Origin: DUZB01 sp964407525
GTDB taxonomy: Bacteria > Desulfobacterota > DSM-4660 > Desulfatiglandales > Desulfatiglandaceae
DNA: 64,000 nt
Assembly: GCA_964407525.1 (NCBI GenBank)
Contig: CAYOWC010000001.1
Span: 1 to 64,000 of the forward strand
Direction: 5' to 3'
The translations under genes were made by a program, and so were the position numbers. The stretch's first letter is position 1, and each line of letters starts with the position of its first letter. Under the pieces are notes generated by a model. The model made no database searches, was not told where the DNA came from, and worked only from the letters and a program-made list of their open reading frames with translations. Below are positions 49,915 to 57,674 of this stretch, piece by piece.

Positions 49915-50613
49915 TTATGAAAACTCCACCTGTTTTAGTAATTCCTGATTTACCCTGATCTGAAACTGCGATCGGAGTTCTTTTAACCAATTTGTATAAA
50001 ACCGATACCGTTTTTTACGGGTGAGTATGGTTGTTACTTCGGGGTAAACGTCCTCAAGCTTCCCATCGTTCGTGAATCTGTCCTGATTTTTCTCGAAAAA
50101 CTGTTTTGCTTCTTCATAAGTTGGGGGGGGAACTTTTTTCATGAATTCGATATTTATTTTGCGGATCAAAAGGCTTTCCTTGAAACGCAGTTCCCATTGC
50201 TCTTCACTTACATACGCTTGCAGCATTGCCTCCCTGAACGTTTCATCGTTGTATTGTTTTTTGATTTCCCCCAGATTTTCCTCAAATTCCTTTTGTGAGA
50301 TGACGATCCCGTTCTTTTTTCCAAATTCCAGGACAAGATAGTGATCAATGACCCGCTCTATCAATTTTTCTTTTATTCTGGGTTCTCCCTGGAAAGGAAG
50401 TGGTGATTCAGAGCAGATAAATCTCACATCTTTTTTCAGGGTATCTGAATCAAGATGTGTGGAACCAACAACAATAATTGCATTATCAGCATTTGAATGA
50501 AAAAAATTGCATGCATATAGAGAGAGAATTGTTATCAGAATAATGGAGTAACGGGAGCACCACATTGTTCGCTTAAACCAGGTCTTATATGCTGCTTCCA
50601 TGTGTGGTGTCAT
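49915..50613 (-). CDS. SurA N-domain-like lipoprotein chaperone
   Basis: The 232-residue protein has a signal sequence ending in the lipobox LSLYAC (Cys35). The mature part resembles SurA/PrsA chaperone N-domains: LIERVIDHYLVLEFGKKNGI followed by ISQKEFEENLGEIKKQYN, and a C-terminal WLKELRSQF helix like that of SurA. The parvulin domain is absent. It likely pairs with the SurA-like protein encoded next. It is the first gene of the long leftward envelope operon. The start could be M5 or M17, since no strong ribosome site marks the first ATG. Confidence 0.78.
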   Translation of the reverse strand: MTPHMEAAYKTWFKRTMWCSRYSIILITILSLYACNFFHSNADNAIIVVGSTHLDSDTLKKDVRFICSESPLPFQGEPRIKEKLIERVIDHYLVLEFGKKNGIVISQKEFEENLGEIKKQYNDETFREAMLQAYVSEEQWELRFKESLLIRKINIEFMKKVPPPTYEEAKQFFEKNQDRFTNDGKLEDVYPEVTTILTRKKRYRFYTNWLKELRSQFQIRVNQELLKQVEFS

Positions 50614-51140
50614 CAGTAGCCATTTTGAGATTACAATTCAGGATCGGATTCTTTATCATTATTTATCTTTGTCAATCTACCAGAAATGCTTGAAAAATCA
50701 AGCACAGTTTTGCCTCGGGTGTCGGAGATGCAAAGAAATATAGACGATAATTCCATTTAGTCCCATAGTAGGCCACAAAAACAGATCTTTTTCAATAAAA
50801 AACAACTTTTGGCGCCAATTATCATTTGCGGAAATGGGAGTGTCTTAGGCACAAACCGTTTTACCTGATAGAGTACAGACCTCGTCAAATAGTTAAGTGG
50901 TCGAGTTGTTGAGTTGGAAATAAGCACGTGAAATCAACACATTGCCTATTCAAATCCAACGGGTGTCCAATTTTGAAGTGAAAGGGATAACTTCAAATAA
51001 TAATAACCACTTAACTACTAATCTACGCGACCACTTAACGAGGTCTGGAGTAATGTCAGGAAGAGGCGGAAGATGTCGTGCATCTGCTGGTAGAAGATCG
51101 TTGGTGCCATTGCAGCGGTCTTGGAGACTTCGTGGCCTTT
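50614..51140. other. 527-bp gap upstream of the envelope operon, with a miniature element
   Basis: The gap contains the 172-bp element at 50876-51047 (listed separately). Apart from this, no gene is seen. A short open frame near 50942-51232 runs through the repeat into the reverse strand of the cNMP-binding gene and is not credible. The promoter of the SurA operon is probably at 50614-50720 but was not pinned down. Confidence 0.5.
50876..51047. mobile_element. 172-bp miniature inverted-repeat element, family 3
   Basis: The termini are CAGACCTCGT and ACGAGGTCTG, a 10-bp inverted repeat. The inner arms TTAAGTGGTCG and CGACCACTTAA are also inverted. GAGTA flanks both ends (50871-50875 and 51048-51052), a 5-bp target duplication. 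There is no ORF inside, and only one copy in this window. Confidence 0.83.
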
Positions 51141-51569
51141 CTAATAATCCATGTTTTCCGCCCGGTTCACAGCCACGACCAGAGCAGCCGCTTTGTCATT
51201 CGCTGTTCGGAGTCTTTTGGCAAGTGCCTTAAACAGCAGTCTTAATTCAGGAGAGAGGCTTTCGTAATCCCGCAGCATCTGTTGTCCGTCCAGTATTCCG
51301 ACTTTGACTGGAACATCTCCTGCGATAACCGATGCACATCGCAAATCTCGCATATTTCCAAGTAGAGCGACTTCACCAAAAATAGCACCTTTTTTCAGTT
51401 TCTCTACCAGTACCGAACCTGAACTCGTTTGCTTGGTTACTCTTGCATTTCCTTCCATAAGCAGATATACCCAATCCCCCTTGGTTCCCTCCTGGATAAT
51501 CACTTCGCCGGGGGCATAGTTTTCTTCGCTTGCCAGATAGGCATGCAACAGGTCATCTTTTTCCATCAA
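51141..51569 (-). CDS. Cyclic-nucleotide-binding-domain protein
   Basis: The 142-residue protein is essentially one cNMP-binding beta-barrel: GEVIIQEGTKGDWVYLLMEG and KKGAIFGEVALLGNMRDLRCA, the latter the phosphate-binding cassette. No DNA-binding helix-turn-helix follows. The last 35 residues are helical (LLFKALAKRLRTANDKAAAL). In the cassette the Arg that contacts cyclic phosphate is preceded by MRDLR instead of the canonical RTA, so ligand binding is uncertain. The next gene upstream encodes a related barrel fused to PilZ, and the two probably form an operon. Confidence 0.83.
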   Translation of the reverse strand: MMEKDDLLHAYLASEENYAPGEVIIQEGTKGDWVYLLMEGNARVTKQTSSGSVLVEKLKKGAIFGEVALLGNMRDLRCASVIAGDVPVKVGILDGQQMLRDYESLSPELRLLFKALAKRLRTANDKAAALVVAVNRAENMDY

Positions 51570-51582
51570 TGAAGTCCTCCTA

Positions 51583-52362
51583 TCAAGGCATCAGAAAAAA
51601 ACCGAGTAATTTCCTGGCGCCGGGTGATATGGCGTTGATTGACATGCCCACAAGCATGTTTCCAGAGCGAACATTTTTAGTTATTTCTTGGATGTTGCAT
51701 CTCATTTCCAGGATTTTCCTGTCAGGCAAGACAATATCCACTATAAACAGGTCGCCTTTTACATGAGAGTACATCTCGGCGTTCTTGACCGAGGCCTCAA
51801 GGCCTATGCCACCGAGGCCCATATCCATAATGTGTCCGGGCAGTCGTACTTTTTCTGATGATCTGGCCGGTCTATAATGGCATACAAGGTCCACTTTTTT
51901 TCGAAAGTATCGTCTTTGAGAAGTCAGCGGGTCTTTCTTCCTCATCTCTTTTCTTATTTTTTGTTCTCGTGTAGTGAGCTCGACAATGAGCTTGTTCATT
52001 CGAAGAAGCCTCGAAAGCGTCTGGTCTGTCATGAATTTAATAATGGGGGGCATTTTCGCATATTCATTCAGAAGTCTGGAAGGGTGCCAGACCTCCAAAA
52101 CGGAATCTTCTCGCGCCCGGACCGAAGCATTCCGGGGCTCTTCCGTTCTTCCCAAAAACGTCATTTCTCCAAAAATTTCTCCGGGTTCCAGGTCCACCAG
52201 GAAGACCTCTTTTCCTTCCGCTTCTTTGGTTACAGCGACCTTTCCCTCAACGATTCTATAAATCGAAATCCCGTAATCCCCTTCCTTGATAATCAGATCT
52301 CCCTTTTTGTAGCTGAGCCTGACTACAGGAAATATTTTGTTTTTATTTTCTTTTATGGCCAT
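51583..52362 (-). CDS. cNMP-binding domain fused to a PilZ domain
   Basis: The protein has 259 residues. The N-terminal barrel (about 10-130) has YKKGDLIIKEGDYGISIYRI and PGEIFGEMTFLGRTEEPRNAS. A helix follows, and then a PilZ domain (about 150-259). Its c-di-GMP motif begins RRYFRKKVD (the RxxxR element) and the second element reads DMGLGGIGLE, where D-x-S-x-x-G is usual, so the Ser is replaced by Gly. The protein could join a cyclic-mononucleotide-type input to a c-di-GMP-type output. Binding is inferred. Confidence 0.85.
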   Translation of the reverse strand: MAIKENKNKIFPVVRLSYKKGDLIIKEGDYGISIYRIVEGKVAVTKEAEGKEVFLVDLEPGEIFGEMTFLGRTEEPRNASVRAREDSVLEVWHPSRLLNEYAKMPPIIKFMTDQTLSRLLRMNKLIVELTTREQKIRKEMRKKDPLTSQRRYFRKKVDLVCHYRPARSSEKVRLPGHIMDMGLGGIGLEASVKNAEMYSHVKGDLFIVDIVLPDRKILEMRCNIQEITKNVRSGNMLVGMSINAISPGARKLLGFFLMP

Positions 52363-52489
52363 TATTTTCTTATCCTCAATTAATTCGCCATTGAACCGTA
52401 CACTTATAGAATAATATAGGTTTCAAACCATGGTTTTAAAGATCACATTTTGGCAAAAAGCCCTCTGGTCCGCTATTGGCGGAGAATGT

Positions 52490-53380
52490 CTATTTTTCAG
52501 TTTCTTCTTTCAGTTCATCAAGCAGACGTTCTTTGAAAAGAGATACAAATTGATCCAGGTCTTCTTTCCATGCCTGCATCAACTGTAACCCTGATTCCTT
52601 GATACGCGCATTCTCCAGAATGGAGTTTAGCGGCCTTCTCGCGGGTGTGGGAAATTCTTCGGTTGTACACGGAAGAAGAGAATGGGGGATTTTCATTTCT
52701 TCAAGGAAGTGAGTTGCCAGTTTGTACCAGGTGCAATACCCTTCCGATGTTGCATGGTAAGTGCCCTGGCCGTTTCCGTCAATGACCTTCTCGATTTGCT
52801 TTGCCAGTCGAAATGACCACGTAGGAGAACCAAACTGATCATTGACCACCTTTATTTCTTTCCCGGGATCTTTTATGGCGATTCTCAGCATGGTTTTTAA
52901 AAAATTCTTTCCGTTTATTCCATATACCCATGCTGTTCGCAAGATTACATGATTTTCCGTGGCGCGGCGAATAGCCTTTTCCCCTTCCAGTTTAGTCAGT
53001 CCATACTGGGAAAGGGGGCTTGTTTCATCTGTTTCCACGTAAGGGTCAGGGACCATTCTGAGGCCGTCAAATACATAATCGGTAGAAATGTGTATTATTT
53101 TTGCATCATAATTCCGGGAGATTTTCGCAAGGTACTTCGGTCCTTCCACGTTCACTTTCCATGCCAGCTTCTTTTTTGTTTCACAGTCATCCACCTTTGT
53201 AAAGGCTGCGCAATTTAAAACGATATCCGGATTGACATGGGCCATCATTTGGCCCACCGCCGCTTCATCCGTTATATCGAGGTCTTTTGATCCCAGGGAA
53301 AATACCTGGAAACGATTACCGAGAACTTTTTTGCAGTCTCTGCCTAACTGCCCTGTTCCCCCTGTAAGCAATATTTTCAT
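52490..53380 (-). CDS. rfbD: dTDP-4-dehydrorhamnose reductase RmlD
   Basis: The 296-residue short-chain reductase performs the last step of dTDP-L-rhamnose synthesis. The NAD(P) loop is LTGGTGQLGRD (5-15), and the catalytic Tyr-x3-Lys is in LSQYGLTKLEGEKA. NCAAFTKVDDCE and HISTDYVFDG are typical RmlD blocks. The length is normal. The other rml genes (A, B, C) are not in the window. L-rhamnose could feed the polysaccharide locus to the right. Confidence 0.92.
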   Translation of the reverse strand: MKILLTGGTGQLGRDCKKVLGNRFQVFSLGSKDLDITDEAAVGQMMAHVNPDIVLNCAAFTKVDDCETKKKLAWKVNVEGPKYLAKISRNYDAKIIHISTDYVFDGLRMVPDPYVETDETSPLSQYGLTKLEGEKAIRRATENHVILRTAWVYGINGKNFLKTMLRIAIKDPGKEIKVVNDQFGSPTWSFRLAKQIEKVIDGNGQGTYHATSEGYCTWYKLATHFLEEMKIPHSLLPCTTEEFPTPARRPLNSILENARIKESGLQLMQAWKEDLDQFVSLFKERLLDELKEETEK

Positions 53381-53468
53381 CGCGAATTTCCTTCATCCCA
53401 AAAGGCATGCAAAAAAACTTCTTGATGTTCCCATTTCAAGTCGGATTATCGAATAGGATACAAATTAA

Positions 53469-55175
53469 CTATCTTTGCTGCCTGGGAAGATGTTTTATTA
53501 TGTGTTTATCATGAGACTCTACAACATAGGCATCGCGGACAATCTTTCTGATTTCTGTTAGCTTGCCTATTGCTTCTTTCCGCGTATCATAACTACCAAG
53601 ATGAACTTTTGTTCTCCCATCTTTACGGATAAGAAAAACGTCCAGTTGGAGCTTCATCTGGATCTCTTTGGCAAAACCGATGATGGTCTCTGAAGAACTC
53701 GCTGGAACAGAAATAACCTGTATTCGATATTTCTTCCGTGTCGTACTGCTTTCATGGGGATACTTTACTTCTTCCGTATGTTTTTTGGGAAGGAGTCCTT
53801 CAACGCTTTTTACCGCCTTTTCTGCAGATTTCTTGGGGACCGAATTGCTCTCAGGATCGGCAAAGGCCAGGGATTTTCCTTCATCCTTGTTTCTATCTAT
53901 GGTGTTCCTGGTGGTGGGCAATTCCAGGCGGGTGATTGACTTTACCTGTTCTGCAACCAAAAGGGCTTCTTTTTCATACCCCTCCTTCTTCTCTTTGTTG
54001 ATTACCCGCAACAGGCCCTCATAGGCATTTAGACGCGAAAATCCACCCGACTTTCCCTCCAGAAAATTCTTTTTGAATGCAAAAGGCAGGGTGAGCGACT
54101 GGTCCTCTATGATCTTGATGGCTTTCTCAAACTGCTTCCCGGCCTTGGTGTACTCCCCCAGTCCTTCGTAAGAAAGGCCAAGGCCGATATGGTCTGCGAT
54201 TATCAATCCTTTTCGAGTGGGTTTCCGTATATTTGACAGAGATTTTTCAAACTGGGAAAGTGCCTCCTTGTAGTCGTCTCGGGCAAGATAACAACGGCCC
54301 ACACCGGTGGGCGAGTCGGTCTTTTTGAAGATATTCAGGGCCGCATCAACCTTACCCATGGCTAAATAGATTTCCCCCAGGTTGTTGTAGTTTGTAACTG
54401 TCGAAGGGTGCGTTTCACCCAGGGCCTCTTTCTTGATCGCAAGGGACTTCCGGAGAAGGGACTCGGCCTTACTGTAATCACCCATGGACTCGTAGAGTAG
54501 TCCCAGGTTGCTGTAACTTGTAGCTGTTGAGGGGTGCTTTTCGTCCAGAGTTTTCTTTTTGATCACCAGGGCTTTCTGGAGAAGGGGTTCGGCCTTGCCG
54601 TAGTCGCTCATGGATTTATAAAGCGTCCCCAGGTTGCTGTAGCTTGTGGCAGTCGAAGGGTGCTTTTCACCCAAAGTCTCTTTGTGGATTGCCAAAGCTT
54701 TCTGGAGAAGGGGCTCTGCTTTACCGTAATCGTTCATGGATTCATAAAGCTTTCCCAGGTTGCTGTAGCTTGTAGCCGTCGAAGGGTGTTTTTCGCCCAA
54801 AACCTCTTTTTTTATCAGCAGGGCTTTGTTGCACATAGGCAGAGCCTTACGGTAATTGCCCATGGATATATAAATCACCCCAAGGTTGTTGTAACTTGCG
54901 GCCGTTCCCAGATGCTTTTCGCCCAAAACCTCCTTCACGATTTTCAAGGCCTTCTCAGCAGAAGCGATCGCTTCTGTATAACGGCCTTGCTTATAGAATG
55001 CCGCCACCTGGGCGTTTAACCGTTTCGCCTCTTTAAGGGTCGCTCCTGAAACCGGGGTAAACCAAAGACATAGAATCGCCAGCACACATCCGAGGCTTGC
55101 TGCCAGACCCCATCCTCTTTCATTTTTAATGGCACTCCCCCTGGCAATATCGGAACCGCACTGACGACAAACCAT
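53469..55175 (-). CDS. Zinc-ribbon/TPR/SPOR repeat protein
   Basis: The protein has about 568 residues from ATG 55175. The first residues are a short zinc ribbon (MVCRQCGSDIARG). A hydrophobic segment (ASLGCVLAILCLWFTPVSGA) follows, then five nearly identical 42-residue kinesin-light-chain-type TPRs (signature EKHPSTATSYSNLG), and a further TPR part. The C-terminal domain (KKYRIQVISVPASSSETIIG, KVHLGSYDTRKEAIGKL) has the SPOR-like fold that binds peptidoglycan. The frame starts at 55199, but GGGAG before 55175 favours the later ATG. The zinc ribbon has two Cys only in this short N-terminus. Confidence 0.82.
   Translation of the reverse strand: MVCRQCGSDIARGSAIKNERGWGLAASLGCVLAILCLWFTPVSGATLKEAKRLNAQVAAFYKQGRYTEAIASAEKALKIVKEVLGEKHLGTAASYNNLGVIYISMGNYRKALPMCNKALLIKKEVLGEKHPSTATSYSNLGKLYESMNDYGKAEPLLQKALAIHKETLGEKHPSTATSYSNLGTLYKSMSDYGKAEPLLQKALVIKKKTLDEKHPSTATSYSNLGLLYESMGDYSKAESLLRKSLAIKKEALGETHPSTVTNYNNLGEIYLAMGKVDAALNIFKKTDSPTGVGRCYLARDDYKEALSQFEKSLSNIRKPTRKGLIIADHIGLGLSYEGLGEYTKAGKQFEKAIKIIEDQSLTLPFAFKKNFLEGKSGGFSRLNAYEGLLRVINKEKKEGYEKEALLVAEQVKSITRLELPTTRNTIDRNKDEGKSLAFADPESNSVPKKSAEKAVKSVEGLLPKKHTEEVKYPHESSTTRKKYRIQVISVPASSSETIIGFAKEIQMKLQLDVFLIRKDGRTKVHLGSYDTRKEAIGKLTEIRKIVRDAYVVESHDKHIIKHLPRQQR
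54321..54950 (-). repeat. Five tandem 126-bp coding repeats
   Basis: The TPR units are 42 codons each and similar enough at the DNA level that recombination or slippage could change their number. The middle three share EKHPSTATSYSNLG exactly. Confidence 0.85.
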
Positions 55176-55235
55176 TCCCCTTACTCCCGTAAGGGTCATC
55201 GTATGGTAGTCTGGCCGTTTTCAGCAATGGCTTTC

Positions 55236-56096
55236 TCATTCCGGTGTTGCATTAAGCTGGACCATTATATCGAATATGGGCAGCCTTTGTCCGGTAACCT
55301 CGCCAATCCATTTGTCGTAAATTGAAAGTATCTTTTTTGATCGGCAAAGATCAGATATCACGCGATTTGCAGCGAGACGAAAGTCGGAATCATTTCGCCT
55401 TATGGCAAGTGCAAAAGGTTCAAAGGAGAACACGTTGGGGTCAATCACAAATTCCATTTGGTTCTTCGCTTTTGAAGCAATACCAATAAGCACGACCTGG
55501 TCGGAAGAAAAGGCATCGATTTCCTTTTTCCGCAGCGCATCAACACCTTCTTTTGCTGATTTGAATAAGACAACTTTAGCATCCGTTGATGTTTCTTGAA
55601 TGAGTCCTTTCAATACGACGGCGGTTGTTGTGTCTTTCGCCACGCCAATTTTCTTTCCATCAAAACCGGCAGAATTACGACCCTTACTATTTCTTAAGGT
55701 CATCAGTGAAGCGCCGGTAACAAATGTCAGTTCCGTAAAGTCAACGACTTCACTGCGGGAAAGCGTTTTAGTCGTTGCGCCGCATAGTATGTCAATTTTG
55801 TTATCGACCAGGGCTTTAAATCTCCCTTCAGCTGTTACGGGAACATATTCAACCTTCACGTGCGCGCCGATTTTTTTTTCAACTTCATCTGCGATACATT
55901 TGCAGAGATCGATGGAATAACCAGCCGGGTTGCCATTTTTGTCCGAAAATGACATGGGTGGGTTAGAGACACGATAGCCGATTCTGATTTGACCTGATTT
56001 TTTAATCTGTTGAAGGGTTTTTGTGCGTTCTTGAGCTGCCAGTGGACCTGCAAAAAAAACGATCAATAAAATGATTGTTAGTTTTCCTCTCATCAT
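55236..56096 (-). CDS. Orphan amino-acid-type ABC solute-binding protein
   Basis: The 286-residue periplasmic binding protein has a signal peptide ending FFAGPLAAQ. IRIGYRVSNPPMSFSDKNGN and GYSIDLCKCIADEVEKKIGA form the first lobe, and GKKIGVAKDTTTAVVLKG lies in the second lobe. This is SBP_bac_3 type (polar amino acids or opines). No permease or ATPase gene is adjacent, so it may serve another transporter or be a sensor. AAGGAG precedes the tandem ATGs at 56096/56093. Confidence 0.88.
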   Translation of the reverse strand: MMRGKLTIILLIVFFAGPLAAQERTKTLQQIKKSGQIRIGYRVSNPPMSFSDKNGNPAGYSIDLCKCIADEVEKKIGAHVKVEYVPVTAEGRFKALVDNKIDILCGATTKTLSRSEVVDFTELTFVTGASLMTLRNSKGRNSAGFDGKKIGVAKDTTTAVVLKGLIQETSTDAKVVLFKSAKEGVDALRKKEIDAFSSDQVVLIGIASKAKNQMEFVIDPNVFSFEPFALAIRRNDSDFRLAANRVISDLCRSKKILSIYDKWIGEVTGQRLPIFDIMVQLNATPE

Positions 56097-56126
56097 GGTT
56101 TTCTCCTTAAGTAAAGTTATATTTTT

Positions 56127-57641
56127 CTATGCCCCTCTGATTAAACGGTCAAAGTAACCGAAAAAAAGTTTGAAATCGTGGCCTATTCCGGTGGTTACGG
56201 AATAAAAGGCCTCCGATGTGTACAGCTCATCTTCAGTGGGCGAAGCTCCATAATTCACAAACGCCTCGGTTACGATGCCCGGTTTGGCTTTCAGGTAAAT
56301 GGCCTGCCAGTTGGGATCCAGAGCCTCTATTTCTTCTTTCGATCGGGGAGGTACCCCAACAAAACAGAGTTCCCCTTTCATGATATTGATGATGGCGGGC
56401 AAAAACTCTAAAAAGAGGTGTTTCAAACCACGGCTTCCAGCGCTGGAAGAGGCGGCACGTTCATCGGATATTTCCTCAAAACTCAGTAAATGGAATGTAC
56501 GCCAGCTGGTTTTATCCTCTGTCGCCGGCAGTTGTATGGCCTCTTTTCTGTATAGGACGGGGCCCCGTCTCACCAGTTTGAGTACGAGCATGGTGAAAAG
56601 GATGATTGGAAAGAGAAGGATCAGCAGGGCACAGGCTGCTGCTCTGGAGATAAGCCTGGAAAAAAGTTGTCGCATTTTGGTTCTTGTCATGCCGCCCAAA
56701 ATGAAATTATCCGGAATGGACACGGCAGCGCCTAATTTTATGCTGATCAGTCTGCTCCTGTCTATGATAACTTCATTGAGTTCAAGGCCTTCACCCACAT
56801 AACTTCCCGGAAAAACAATCGAACCCGTGACCGTACAGTCTGCGTCTAATACGCAGTTGTTTCCAATGACGGCATCCGGTCCAAGATGTGTTCCTTTTCC
56901 AATGCGGCAGTTCTCCCCGATAAAAACCGGAGTTTCGATACTGGCAGTTGGATGAAGACTTACATTTCTCGAAAGCCAGATCCCCTCATCCGCTTCTTTT
57001 CCCTTGATGAAAATGCCCGAAAAATCCTTTCTCAAGATTTTTTTATGGGAGGAGAGGACCTGACGGTACGACTGCATATTCAGAATTTCTCCCGCCTCTA
57101 TATTGGGACCATCCCCTGCAAGGGTGCGAAGGTGGGATTCAAATCCCTTTTTATCAAGATTCTCCGGGATCTGTTTCAGAAGCTCTCCGGAAAGCCATCC
57201 CCACCCTGTCCAATCCGGCTGCTCCCCCTTTTCCGGGGAGCTGGTCGAATGTACGAAGAGAACTGGTTTTTCTGAAACTTTTTCCGGCCTGGTTTCCCTT
57301 ATGCGCATCTGGGGAAGGATGTCCGCATGGCCTACGAGGACAGCATCGCCTTCTTTTCCATACGCGATCGTTTTTAAAACGTCGTAAGGATGCGACGGAT
57401 CACGTGCCAGGTGGAAACCAAAAGAGCATCCCCATCTGGAACCATTTCCGAGGAACCTTTCAAGTTTTTCGGGAAGATGACTGAAAACAAACTCCAGCCT
57501 GAGAATCCCCTGTTCTACAAGGTATTCAACCACATGTTGTATGAAAGGACGGTCTACGAGGGGCAGCATGGAGGTCGGATAATTTTCATTTAAAGGTTCC
57601 ATGCCTGCGCTGATTCCAGGCGCAATGATAACGGCCATCAT
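56127..57641 (-). CDS. Fusion of degenerate nucleotidyltransferase, beta-helix and sugar-transferase domains
   Basis: The protein has 504 residues. The first 230 resemble sugar-1-phosphate nucleotidyltransferases (SMLPLVDRPFIQHVVEYLVE), but the G-x-G-T-R loop reads APGISAGMEPL and the PKP Lys is missing, so catalysis is doubtful. Residues about 230-325 are left-handed beta-helix hexads (VSLHPTASIETPVFIGENCR, IGKGTHLGPDAVIGNNCVL). The last 170 residues form a bacterial sugar transferase (RRGPVLYRKEAIQL, IINIMKGELCFVGVPP) with a membrane hairpin (AACALLILLFPIILFTMLVL). The catalytic Asp-Glu is not present at the usual S-x-DELPQ position. It may be a scaffold or regulator of polysaccharide initiation. 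Confidence 0.85.
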   Translation of the reverse strand: MMAVIIAPGISAGMEPLNENYPTSMLPLVDRPFIQHVVEYLVEQGILRLEFVFSHLPEKLERFLGNGSRWGCSFGFHLARDPSHPYDVLKTIAYGKEGDAVLVGHADILPQMRIRETRPEKVSEKPVLFVHSTSSPEKGEQPDWTGWGWLSGELLKQIPENLDKKGFESHLRTLAGDGPNIEAGEILNMQSYRQVLSSHKKILRKDFSGIFIKGKEADEGIWLSRNVSLHPTASIETPVFIGENCRIGKGTHLGPDAVIGNNCVLDADCTVTGSIVFPGSYVGEGLELNEVIIDRSRLISIKLGAAVSIPDNFILGGMTRTKMRQLFSRLISRAAACALLILLFPIILFTMLVLKLVRRGPVLYRKEAIQLPATEDKTSWRTFHLLSFEEISDERAASSSAGSRGLKHLFLEFLPAIINIMKGELCFVGVPPRSKEEIEALDPNWQAIYLKAKPGIVTEAFVNYGASPTEDELYTSEAFYSVTTGIGHDFKLFFGYFDRLIRGA

Positions 57642-57674
57642 GGCACTATCTCCTTGGTTCCAATTTCGATTAGA

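Noticed and set aside
50942..51232. 96-codon open frame on the plus strand
   Set aside because: It begins inside a miniature element and ends inside the antisense of the cNMP-binding gene, with Arg/Gly-rich noise in between.
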